A stretch of 5,776 nucleotides of DNA from CAZBDU01 sp964490725 (lineage in GTDB: Bacteria > Spirochaetota > Spirochaetia > SZUA-6 > DRHE01), in NCBI GenBank assembly GCA_964490725.1, contig CAZBDU010000173.1, positions 1 through 5,776 on the forward strand, in the 5' to 3' direction. Position numbers and translations under genes: made by a program. Positions 1 to 5,776 of the stretch are shown here, piece after piece. The notes under the pieces were generated by a model, which saw only the letters and a list, made by a program, of their open reading frames with translations, ran no database searches and was not told the DNA's origin. How positions within the stretch are numbered: the stretch's first letter is position 1; every line of letters begins with the position of its first letter.

Positions 1-107
1 TAGCCACCCTGGGCGAGGGCAGGGTGATCATGGACCTGACCACGGTCTTCCCCGCGGAGCTGCCGCACCTCCGGGCGGCGCTCCTGCGCCTGGCGGAGGG
101 CGGGTGA
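1..107 (+). CDS. selA: L-seryl-tRNA(Sec) selenium transferase, C-terminal end (partial)
   Basis: This is the 3' end of a + strand gene that enters from outside the window; the first full codon is at position 3 and the TGA stop is at 105-107. The 34 visible residues contain GRVIMDLTTVFPAELPHLRAAL. This resembles the typical SelA tail, in which a G-R-hydrophobic-x-D-x-R-T-hydrophobic strand is followed by a short helix. SelA is a PLP enzyme that converts Ser-tRNA(Sec) to Sec-tRNA(Sec) using selenophosphate. The PLP lysine and catalytic core lie outside the window, so the name rests on this short tail plus position: the gene overlaps selB, and selA-selB is the classic arrangement. The usual conserved Arg after the DxxT strand is not obvious (LTTV instead of LRTV). 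A different upstream gene cannot be fully excluded. Confidence 0.7.
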   Translation, partial: ATLGEGRVIMDLTTVFPAELPHLRAALLRLAEGG

Positions 108-2005
108 GCGGCGCGGGTGAAACCGGGCTCGGCGGAGCCGGCGCGGGCGGGAGGGGGCCGGGCCTGCACGTGATCGGCACCGCCGGTCATGTGGACCATG
201 GCAAGACGCTTCTGATCGAAGCCCTCACCGGCATCAACGCCGACCGCCTCCCGGAGGAGCGGGAGCGGGGCATGACCATCGACCTGGGGTTCGCTCACTT
301 CCAGGGGCCGGGAGGGAGCATCGTCGGGGTGGTGGACGTGCCCGGCCACGAGCGGTTCATCCGCAATATGGTGGCCGGCGCCTGGAGTCTGGACTGCGCG
401 CTGCTCGCGGTGGCCGCCGACGACGGCTGGATGCAGCAGTCCGGGGACCATGCGCGGGTGCTGCGCCTCATGGGCGTGCCCCGGCTCATCCTGGTGGTGA
501 CCAAGACCGACCTTGCCGCTCCGGAGCGGGTGGAAGAGGTGCAGGCCCACTCCCTGGAGCGCCTGCGGGCGCTGGGTTACCTGGAGGCTCCGGCGCTGCC
601 GGTGGCGGCGGCGAGGGGAGAGGGGATCGAGGCCCTGCGGCAGCTGATCCTCTCCCAGCTCGCCGCCACGGAGCGGGCAGCCGGGCCCTTCCCGCTCCTG
701 TACGTGGATCGGGTCTTCACCGTGCGCGGCGCGGGGGTGGTGGTCACCGGCACCCTCACCGGGGCCCCCCTGGAGGCGGGGCAGAGCCTCCTGGCCCTGC
801 CGCAGGGACGGGAGGTGCGGGTGCGGGGCATCCAGAGCTACTACCGGGAGCTCCGCCGGGCGGAGCCGCGCAGCCGGGTGGCCCTGAACCTATCCGGAGC
901 GCAGCGGGAGGAGCTGTTCCGGGGCACCTGCCTCACCGTCCGCGGCGCGCCGGTGCAGGCGGTCTCCGAGCTGGTGATGCGCCTGGCTGACCCCGTCCCA
1001 CCTGCCGCCGCCGCACCGCCGGACGCGGCCGGCGCCGCCCTCCCGCTGCGGCCAGCCCGCCCCGGCCGGCGGGAAACGCAGCTGGAGATCGCCTTCGGCA
1101 CCGACCACCGCATCGTCTCCTTCCAGAGGCTTCCGGCCGGCCTGGCGCGGGTGGTGTCGGAGCGGCCCATGGCGCTCCGCCGGGGCCAGCCGGTGGTGCT
1201 GATCCGCCACGGAGGCTCCCAGATCCTGGGCGGCGGGACGGTGATCTGGACCACAGCGACCACCCGCGCGGAGCGGCATGCCTTGAGCGCCGAGGCGGCC
1301 CGCCTACCGGCCGCGCTCTCGCCCCGGCACCTGGACGCCCTGGAGCTGGCGGTCCGCGGCCGTATCCGCCGCAGCGCCTCCCTGCCCCCCGGCACGGAGG
1401 CCGTGGAGGTGGGTCCATGGCTGGTGCGTCCCGACCGCCTGGAGGAGCTGGAGCGGGCGGTCCTGCGGCTGGCCGGGCGGCCCGGCGGCGTGACCGTGGG
1501 AGAGCTGGGGGGCAAGCTGGAGGCGGAGCAGGAGCTGCTGGCGGCGGTCTGCCGCCTTCTGCTCCAGCGGGGCGAGCTGGTGCAGAACCGGAAGGTCCTC
1601 CTTCCCCGAGGCGCTCCCGAGGGGGCGCTGTCCCCCTTCGGCCGCAAGCTCCTGGCGGAGCTGCGGGCGGCCGGACCCACCGGGCTGGAGCCGCGGCGCA
1701 TGGGCATCGGCGGGGCCGCGCAGGAGCTGCGCACCCTGGCGCGCTCGGGCCTGGCGGTGCCGCTGCAGGGGGAGATCTTCCTGGCGGCGGAGGTCTACGC
1801 GGAGCTGGCAGCGCGGGTGCTGGAGGGGCGGGCCGCGGGGGACAGCTTCCCCATCGGGGAGGCCAAGGAGCGCTCGGGGCTGTCCCGCAAGTATCTCATC
1901 CCGCTGCTCAACCGCATGGAAACCGACGGCTGGGTCCGCCGCCGCGGAGACCTGCGGGAGGTGGTGCGGGCGCCGGAGGAAACGCCGGGCAGGCAATGGT
2001 CATGA
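104..2005 (+). CDS. selB: Selenocysteine-specific translation elongation factor SelB
   Basis: SelB is a GTPase that replaces EF-Tu for Sec-tRNA(Sec): it binds the charged tRNA and the SECIS hairpin of selenoprotein mRNAs and delivers selenocysteine to an in-frame UGA. The 633 residues are close to the family's usual 600-640. The G domain holds G1 GHVDHGKT (28-35), the SelB-typical switch I stretch NADRLPEERERGMTIDLGFA (45-64), G3 DVPGHE (78-83) and G4 TKTD (133-136). The G5 region reads VAAARGEG, where many relatives have VSA. An EF-Tu-like barrel follows (about 197-285, with RVFTVRGAGVVVTGTL at 203-218), then a second barrel, then the C-terminal winged-helix repeats that bind SECIS. The last repeat contains SRKYLIPLL (594-602) and RRRGD (612-616), as expected. 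The GTG at 104 overlaps the selA stop (GTGA), with GGAGGG at 95-100 only 3 nt away. A GTG at 170 would start right at the family's usual N-terminus. A Pro/Ala-rich linker at residues 297-323 looks longer than usual. Confidence 0.96.
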   Translation: MSGAGETGLGGAGAGGRGPGLHVIGTAGHVDHGKTLLIEALTGINADRLPEERERGMTIDLGFAHFQGPGGSIVGVVDVPGHERFIRNMVAGAWSLDCALLAVAADDGWMQQSGDHARVLRLMGVPRLILVVTKTDLAAPERVEEVQAHSLERLRALGYLEAPALPVAAARGEGIEALRQLILSQLAATERAAGPFPLLYVDRVFTVRGAGVVVTGTLTGAPLEAGQSLLALPQGREVRVRGIQSYYRELRRAEPRSRVALNLSGAQREELFRGTCLTVRGAPVQAVSELVMRLADPVPPAAAAPPDAAGAALPLRPARPGRRETQLEIAFGTDHRIVSFQRLPAGLARVVSERPMALRRGQPVVLIRHGGSQILGGGTVIWTTATTRAERHALSAEAARLPAALSPRHLDALELAVRGRIRRSASLPPGTEAVEVGPWLVRPDRLEELERAVLRLAGRPGGVTVGELGGKLEAEQELLAAVCRLLLQRGELVQNRKVLLPRGAPEGALSPFGRKLLAELRAAGPTGLEPRRMGIGGAAQELRTLARSGLAVPLQGEIFLAAEVYAELAARVLEGRAAGDSFPIGEAKERSGLSRKYLIPLLNRMETDGWVRRRGDLREVVRAPEETPGRQWS

Positions 2006-2067
2006 GCGACGCCGGTCCCACCTGCGCCGGCCCGCCGCCGTGCCCGCTACACGCCGCCGCAGCGCCG
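2006..2067. other. Convergent intergenic gap between selB and the response regulator
   Basis: These 62 bases separate two genes that converge. Only a weak inverted repeat is visible: GCCGG at 2011-2015 against CCGGC at 2027-2031, with an 11-nt loop and no T-run on either side. No convincing intrinsic terminator was found, so transcripts may run into the opposite gene or stop by Rho. Confidence 0.5.
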
Positions 2068-2715
2068 TCAGAGACTGGTGAGGCCCTCCCGCACTGCGAA
2101 CTTGATGAGGCCGGCCAGGCTGTGGATCTTCAGCTTGTTCATCATGTTCTTGCGGTGCGTCTCTATGGTCTTGGTGCTGACCTTCAGGACGTAGGCGGCC
2201 TCCTTGGCGCTCCTGCCCTCGGCCAGCAGCTGCAGAACCTGGCGCTCCCGGTCCGTGAGGTCCGTGTAGGCCCCGGGCTCCGCGGGAGAGTCGCGCTGCG
2301 CATAGTCGCTCACCACCAGGCCGAGGATGCCCGAGCTGAGGAAGGCGCCCCCCTCCGCCACGGTGCGGATGGCCTGCACCAGCTCCTCCACGGCGGCCTG
2401 TTTCAGGACGTACCCCGCCGCGCCGGCCCTCAGGACCTCCTTGACGAACCGCTGGTCCGAGTACATGGAAAGGGCGATCACCCGGGCGCTCCTCACGCCG
2501 GCCAGGACCCTGCGGGTGGCCTCGATCCCGTTCATGTCGGGCATGGCGATGTCCATGACCACCACGTCCGGCTTCAGCTCGTCCACCATCCTGACCGCGG
2601 CCAGCCCGTTTTCCGCCTCGCCCACCACGGCCAGATCGTCATGCTCGTCGAGCAGGGACCGCAGCCCCTCGCGCATCATCTGGTGGTCGTCGGCCAGCAC
2701 GATCCGCACGCTCAT
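2068..2715 (-). CDS. NarL/LuxR-family two-component response regulator
   Basis: This is a cytoplasmic DNA-binding response regulator of 215 residues, the normal length for the NarL/FixJ group. The receiver domain (about 3-120) has the acidic pocket D9-D10, the phospho-acceptor D55 in VVVMDIAMPDMNG, the switch Ser83 in IALSMYS and the conserved K105 in GYVLK, so it should be phosphorylatable. After a linker, the LuxR-type helix-turn-helix (about 150-213) shows LTDRERQVLQLLAEG and the recognition-helix stretch VSTKTIETHRKNMMNKL. Its ATG (2713-2715) overlaps the TGA of the upstream kinase gene (2712-2714) as ATGA, so the two are co-transcribed and probably translationally coupled. A G-run lies a few bases before the ATG, but there is no classical Shine-Dalgarno sequence. 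The kinase is the obvious partner. The DNA targets are unknown; NarL or DegU names would be over-specific. Confidence 0.95.
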   Translation of the reverse strand: MSVRIVLADDHQMMREGLRSLLDEHDDLAVVGEAENGLAAVRMVDELKPDVVVMDIAMPDMNGIEATRRVLAGVRSARVIALSMYSDQRFVKEVLRAGAAGYVLKQAAVEELVQAIRTVAEGGAFLSSGILGLVVSDYAQRDSPAEPGAYTDLTDRERQVLQLLAEGRSAKEAAYVLKVSTKTIETHRKNMMNKLKIHSLAGLIKFAVREGLTSL

Positions 2716-4856
2716 GCCGCCCCCCCGGAGTGGGAGGCGCCCTCCGGGGACAGCGGCACCACCAGGGTGGCCCGCGTGCCCCGCCGCGGTGCGGAGCGCA
2801 GCTCGAGCTTCCCGTTCACGTGCCCCAGGCGCTCCCGGATGCTGAACAGCCCGAAGCCTCCGTCCCTGCCCACCGTCAAGGGGACCTCCCCGGTGTCGAA
2901 TCCCCGGCCGTCGTCTTCCACCGAGATGCGAAGCGCGCCCTCCCCCTGCTCCATCCGGACCTTGATGCTCTCGGGCCGCGCGTGCTTGACCGCGTTGAGC
3001 AGCAGCTCCCGGACGGCCTGGTACAGGAGGACCGAGACGTCGGTCCCCAGCGAAGCGGGGGCAGCGGCCGCTTTCAGGGTGACCGGGACGCCATGCTGAT
3101 TGCGGAACTGCTCCACCAGCTGCTCCAGCGCCGCTTCCAGCCCGACCTCGTAGAGGAGAGGGGAGCTGAGCTCGAAGATGAGGGTTCGAGCGTCCCCGAT
3201 GGTCTGCTCCACCAGCGCCACGATCTCCCCGATCTCCCGGTCCTTGCCCCCCCCGGCCAGCTCGGTGCGCAGCGTGGCCAGCTTGATCCTGGCCAGCGAC
3301 AGGCCCTGCCCGATGCGATCGTGCAGATCCGCCGCTATGCGCTTGCGCTCCCGCGCCTCCGCCAGGGTGAGCTGGGAGGCCAGCGAGCGCAGCTCCCTCT
3401 GGTAAGCCAGCAGCTTCCGCTCGGCCTGCTTCCTCTGGGTGATGTCACGGGCCACGCCGTAGAACTGCAGGCTGCGCCCCTTGCCGAACACCGCCACCAC
3501 TCTCACCTCCATCACCACCTGGCGGCGTGCCTCCCCCGCCAGCTCCACCTCCACCTCCAGGCCGCCCGCCAGCAGCCTGCTGTGCCCGCTGCGCAGCAGG
3601 CGCACCACCTGCTCGGCGCTCCGGGGGGTGACCGCACGCCTCCAGTCCCGGCCCACCAGCTCCCCGCCGGGCCAGGGCACGATCTCCTCGATGCGCCGGT
3701 TCACGAACAGGAAGCGTCCGTCGCGGCCCACCGAGAAGATGACGTCGTTCACGCCTTCCGTGAGGAGGCGGTACTTCTCTTCCGATTCGCTCAGTTTCTG
3801 CGACCAGCGGCGCAGATCCTCCACCATGGTGTTGAAGGAAACCGAGAGCTTTCCGATCTCGTCCCGGGATCGCACCTCGATGCGGTAGTCCAGCTCTCCC
3901 CGCCCGATGCGCTCGGTGCCCTCCAGCAGCAGGTTCAAGGGCCTGGACAGCCTGCCGACGATCCAGAGACTGGCCAGCAGCGCCAGCGCCAGCACGCCGG
4001 CCAGGGTGAGGGAGGTCCGCACCGCCAGGCCCTGCAGCGGAATGTAGGCCTCCTCCAGGGGTTGCTGCACCACCACCTTCCAGCCGGTCACGGGAAGCTG
4101 CGTCCAGGCAACCAGGAAACGGCGGCCGTCCGCGGCGCTCTGCACGCCCGCCGCCCGCTGCCGCCCTGCCTGCGCCAGGGGAGCCAGGTCGTAGGGGCGG
4201 GAGGCACTCAGCACCTGGGCCTTGTCCGGGTGGGCGATGAGGATGTTGTCGGCCGAGAAGAGCAGCGCCTGACCGCTGCCGCTGGCGGAGATCTCGTCCA
4301 TCACCTGCCAGATGCGCCGCAGATCCAGCTCGGCGACCAGGGTGCGCCGCCTGCCCCGGAAGTCCACCGCAGGCACGGCCACCGTCATGGAGGGCAGGTT
4401 CTGCGCGGAGAGCCGCACCGGGGAGAAGTAGTCGAGCCCCACGCGGACCGTCGCCACCAGGCGCGGATCCAGGTCCATGCGGTCCCGCCTGTCCAGGGAG
4501 CTGTCGGCCAGCACCCTGCCCTGCCCGTCCACAAGGCGCATGCGCTCGAACTTGTCCAGCCCCGCCAGCAGGTTCCCCAGCAGCACCTCCCGCAGCCATG
4601 GATCCTCGAAGGGGCCCAGCATCTCCCCCACCGCCCTGGCCTCCGCCGCCGCATCCTCCAGATAGAGCCCGATCTCGTCGCAGGCGCGGATGGCGATCTG
4701 GAGATTGCGATCGGAGATGTTGCGGCGCAGCAGCCGGCCGTGCACCAGGACGTTCGTCACACCCGTGGCGCAGACGGCGGTGAGGGAGACCCCCACCAGC
4801 GCCGCGAGTATCCGCGTCCCGATCCTGTGGGTCAGCGGGATCCTGTCGTGCAGCAT
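2712..4856 (-). CDS. Membrane sensor histidine kinase (dCACHE-HAMP-PAS-HisKA_3-HATPase)
   Basis: This 714-residue kinase should sense an extracellular signal and pass phosphate to the adjacent response regulator. A first membrane helix (about 13-37) is followed by an external sensor (about 38-279) that looks like a double CACHE domain. Its membrane-proximal half has GSGQALLFSADNILIAHPDK (193-212), and the region ends in GWKVVVQQPLEEAYIPL (258-274), both typical of that fold. A second membrane helix (about 281-300) leads to HAMP (about 300-350, with RDEIGKLSVSFNTM), a PAS domain (about 360-473, ending FYGVARDITQRK) and a short helical linker. The HisKA_3 domain has the phospho-acceptor H512 in RKRIAADLHDRIGQGLS. 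The ATPase domain has the N box (RELLLNAVKHA, N621), D649-G-R-G and GGFGLFSIRERL (666-677). No required residue is missing. The ATG is preceded in frame by TGA and, further up, TAG, so it is the first possible ATG. GGGAGG lies 16 nt before it, too far for a strong ribosome site. The ligand is unknown; I do not see the RxWY pattern of amino-acid-binding dCACHE domains. Confidence 0.95.
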   Translation of the reverse strand: MLHDRIPLTHRIGTRILAALVGVSLTAVCATGVTNVLVHGRLLRRNISDRNLQIAIRACDEIGLYLEDAAAEARAVGEMLGPFEDPWLREVLLGNLLAGLDKFERMRLVDGQGRVLADSSLDRRDRMDLDPRLVATVRVGLDYFSPVRLSAQNLPSMTVAVPAVDFRGRRRTLVAELDLRRIWQVMDEISASGSGQALLFSADNILIAHPDKAQVLSASRPYDLAPLAQAGRQRAAGVQSAADGRRFLVAWTQLPVTGWKVVVQQPLEEAYIPLQGLAVRTSLTLAGVLALALLASLWIVGRLSRPLNLLLEGTERIGRGELDYRIEVRSRDEIGKLSVSFNTMVEDLRRWSQKLSESEEKYRLLTEGVNDVIFSVGRDGRFLFVNRRIEEIVPWPGGELVGRDWRRAVTPRSAEQVVRLLRSGHSRLLAGGLEVEVELAGEARRQVVMEVRVVAVFGKGRSLQFYGVARDITQRKQAERKLLAYQRELRSLASQLTLAEARERKRIAADLHDRIGQGLSLARIKLATLRTELAGGGKDREIGEIVALVEQTIGDARTLIFELSSPLLYEVGLEAALEQLVEQFRNQHGVPVTLKAAAAPASLGTDVSVLLYQAVRELLLNAVKHARPESIKVRMEQGEGALRISVEDDGRGFDTGEVPLTVGRDGGFGLFSIRERLGHVNGKLELRSAPRRGTRATLVVPLSPEGASHSGGAA

Positions 4857-4879
4857 TCAGGGTGCCTGCGAGCCTCCCT

Positions 4880-4908
4880 ATTGTACACCATGCTGCCCCT
4901 GGCCAAAA
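4880..4908 (-). promoter_or_regulatory. Possible promoter of the kinase-regulator operon
   Basis: On the - strand a TACAAT hexamer (4880-4885) matches five of six bases of a sigma-70 -10 box. Upstream, TTTTGG (4903-4908) sits at 17-bp spacing but is a poor -35 match; TTGGCC (4901-4906) matches four of six bases at a short 15-bp spacing. Transcription would begin near 4873 and give a very short leader before the ATG at 4856. The hexamer is conspicuous in such GC-rich DNA, but the -35 is weak, so this is only a candidate. Confidence 0.3.
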
Positions 4909-4910
4909 CC

Positions 4911-4926
4911 GGCCGCCCGGGCGGCC
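4911..4926. repeat. Perfect 16-bp GC palindrome, possible operator
   Basis: GGCCGCCCGGGCGGCC reads identically on both strands. It lies just upstream of the candidate -35 of the kinase operon and within the 190-bp divergent gap, where a dimeric regulator could bind. On the - strand it is followed by GGTTTT, which resembles a weak intrinsic terminator, but no gene is seen reading into it from that side. GC-rich DNA produces such palindromes by chance more often than balanced DNA. Confidence 0.45.
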
Positions 4927-4948
4927 TGGCGGTCGCTGCCGGTCCTGC

Positions 4949-4968
4949 GGCGGCGTCTGGCGGCGTCT
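4949..4968. repeat. Exact tandem repeat of 10 bp, two copies
   Basis: GGCGGCGTCT occurs twice head to tail (4949-4958 and 4959-4968). The 10-bp period is about one helical turn, which would place two identical half-sites on the same DNA face, as in direct-repeat operators. A replication-slippage duplication would look the same. It sits in the divergent gap between the palindrome and the structured stretch before the unknown gene. Confidence 0.45.
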
Positions 4969-4969
4969 A

Positions 4970-5059
4970 AGGTATTTCGAAGCGCTTCATCAGGTTTTTC
5001 CTGATACCTCACCGGCGCGCATCGGGATACGGTGTAGAAACTGACGATGTGGTATCCCG
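4970..5059 (+). promoter_or_regulatory. Structured leader/operator candidate upstream of the unknown gene
   Basis: This more AT-rich stretch holds several nested symmetries. GAAGCGCTTC (4979-4988) is a perfect palindrome. ATCAGG (4989-4994) and CCTGAT (5000-5005) form a hairpin around TTTTT. AGGTAT (4970-4975) can pair with ATACCT (5004-5009) and enclose both. CGGGATAC (5023-5030) can pair with GTATCCCG (5052-5059), leaving the ATG at 5047 in the 21-nt loop. GATACC (5003-5008) could instead pair with GGTATC (5051-5056). The T-run is in a loop, so this is not a standard terminator. It could be a protein-binding operator or a structured mRNA leader; no known riboswitch consensus was recognised. 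Confidence 0.35.
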
Positions 5060-5715
5060 CAGCCCGGGTCATGGAACCCAGAGCGTTCAAAGCGGCCGTC
5101 ATCGACGAGCTGCGCCGTTTCCTGGAATCACAGGGCCTGAGGAAGAGGAACGGCCTGATCTTCACCGGCCAGCTATCCCAGGACAGCCTGAAATGGGTGG
5201 GCTTGAGCACCGTGACCCGATTCCCCGGCGGTTCCATCTCGGTCAACCCCGTGATCGGCGTCAGGAATCAGGCGGTAGAGAAGCTCGTGGCGGCGCTGCG
5301 GGGAATCGAGTTTCATTCCTACGCGCCGGCCACCCTGGCGCTGCCCATGGGAGGCCTGATCCCCGGCCGGGACTGCCCGCCGCTGCTCTTTGCGCTGGAC
5401 AGGGAAATCGCACCGCCACTGGAGAATTTCAGGAGGAACTTCCAGGAGTACGCGTGCGGGTTCTACCGGGAGCACGCCTCGCTGGCGGCCGTCTGCGGCG
5501 GGTTGAAGCGCGGGGAGGTCGGCATCGGAGAAGCCCGCTACCGCCTGCCGGCCTGCTACTACCTGCTGGGGCGGAAGGAGGAGGCGGCTGCTTTCGTCGC
5601 CGAGAGACTGGCAGCGCTCAGGAAAGCCGGCAGGGAAAGCCTGGCCCTGGAATACGAGGAATACGCCCTCAGGCTGACCAGGCTTTGCCATACCCGCTCC
5701 GCTCGCCAGGCGTAG
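5047..5715 (+). CDS. Conserved-looking hypothetical protein, unknown function
   Basis: This encodes a soluble protein of 222 residues with no signal peptide or membrane helix. I cannot assign a function. The first half has the features F-K-A-A-V-I-D-E-L (14-22), GLRKRNGLIF (30-39), KWVGLSTVTRF (49-59) and VNPVIGVRNQAVEKLVAAL (66-84), then HSYAPATLALPMGGLIP (90-106). This resembles small uncharacterised bacterial proteins in which a 'GW-hydrophobic-GLN' strand is followed by 'INPVVGVRHQ'; a distant DUF4304-like fold is possible but unproven. The C-terminal half (about 120-215) is charged and helical and could be a repeat-like helical bundle. The start is uncertain: the ATG at 5047 has no Shine-Dalgarno sequence, with an in-frame TAG at 5035-5037. 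The ATG at 5071 (residue 9) gives 214 residues and begins close to the recognisable part. The gene is divergent from the kinase operon and stands alone here. Confidence 0.8.
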   Translation: MWYPAARVMEPRAFKAAVIDELRRFLESQGLRKRNGLIFTGQLSQDSLKWVGLSTVTRFPGGSISVNPVIGVRNQAVEKLVAALRGIEFHSYAPATLALPMGGLIPGRDCPPLLFALDREIAPPLENFRRNFQEYACGFYREHASLAAVCGGLKRGEVGIGEARYRLPACYYLLGRKEEAAAFVAERLAALRKAGRESLALEYEEYALRLTRLCHTRSARQA

Positions 5716-5776
5716 CCGCGGCCGGCAGGCCCGGGGCAGGGTGGCGGGCGGCCGGCAGGCAGGCGCGCGGCAGGGC
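5716..5776. repeat. Gene-free tail with 13-bp direct repeat
   Basis: Two copies of GCGGCCGGCAGGC lie at 5718-5730 and 5748-5760, exactly 30 bp apart from start to start. The region is almost pure G and C with many GGCAGG motifs and no T-run, so no intrinsic terminator for the preceding gene is apparent. It may continue as a longer repeat beyond the window edge. Confidence 0.4.

Noticed and set aside
2003..2182. Possible selenocysteine read-through at the SelB TGA, since the frame stays open afterwards
   Set aside because: The following frame runs antisense to the response regulator and carries no recognisable domain. SelB already ends normally after its last winged helix.
1417..3099. A long + strand open frame spanning the end of selB and the regulator and kinase genes
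   Set aside because: Its translation is Gly/Ala/Arg-rich low complexity and lies out of frame over selB and antisense to two well-supported genes. In very GC-rich DNA stop codons are rare, so such shadows are expected.
3180..3200. A GGTTCGA motif reminiscent of a tRNA T-arm
   Set aside because: It lies inside the kinase coding sequence, and no acceptor or anticodon stem can be built around it.
4857..4880. In-frame TGA immediately before the kinase ATG, considered as a Sec codon of a longer kinase
   Set aside because: An in-frame TAG lies only seven codons further upstream, and the intervening codons show no domain; the kinase begins normally with its first membrane helix.
2730..4970. A 746-codon + strand open frame opposite the kinase
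   Set aside because: The product is rich in Gln, His, Pro and Leu with no domain, and it mirrors the kinase codons; it is an antisense shadow.
4989..5005. ATCAGG-TTTTT-CCTGAT as an intrinsic terminator
   Set aside because: The T-run is in the loop rather than after the stem, and the 6-bp stem is not GC-rich; it does not fit a terminator on either strand.
4878..5246. A - strand 122-codon open frame upstream of the kinase
   Set aside because: It covers the intergenic control region and is antisense to the start of the unknown gene; it has no recognisable domain, and the + strand frame has better motif content.

Overview
The window is very GC-rich (roughly 70%) bacterial chromosomal DNA. It carries the end of a selenocysteine-decoding operon, a sensor kinase/response regulator pair, and one gene of unknown function. 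The phylum cannot be fixed from the sequence. The high GC, GTG start, tight overlaps and tandem selA-selB order would suit a high-GC Firmicutes-like or other anaerobic bacterium, but that is a guess. No mobile element, CRISPR array, rRNA or tRNA was seen.

Left part (1-2005, + strand): the last 34 codons of a probable selA (selenocysteine synthase) overlap by 4 bases the start of selB, the elongation factor specific for Sec-tRNA. Together they convert Ser-tRNA(Sec) to Sec-tRNA(Sec) and deliver it to UGA codons marked by a SECIS hairpin. The genome therefore very likely encodes selenoproteins, though none lies in this window. No selC tRNA was found here.

Middle part (2068-4856, - strand): a two-gene operon, transcribed toward selB, encodes a membrane-bound histidine kinase (TM - extracellular dCACHE-like sensor - TM - HAMP - PAS - HisKA_3 - HATPase) followed, with an ATGA overlap, by a NarL/LuxR-type response regulator. 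It has all the residues expected for a working phosphorelay. The signal and target genes are unknown. Only 62 bp separate the converging ends of selB and the regulator gene, and no strong terminator is visible there.

Right part (4857-5776): a 190-bp divergent intergenic region separates the kinase from a + strand gene for a 222-residue (or 214-residue) cytoplasmic protein that I cannot name securely. This region is unusually rich in symmetry: a perfect 16-bp GC palindrome, an exact 10-bp tandem repeat, a 10-bp palindrome, a 6-bp inverted repeat, and an 8-bp inverted repeat that encloses the first possible start codon of the unknown gene. Some of these arms can pair with more than one partner. 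This divergent control region and its unknown gene are the least explained part of the window. The last 61 bases hold a 13-bp direct repeat and no gene.
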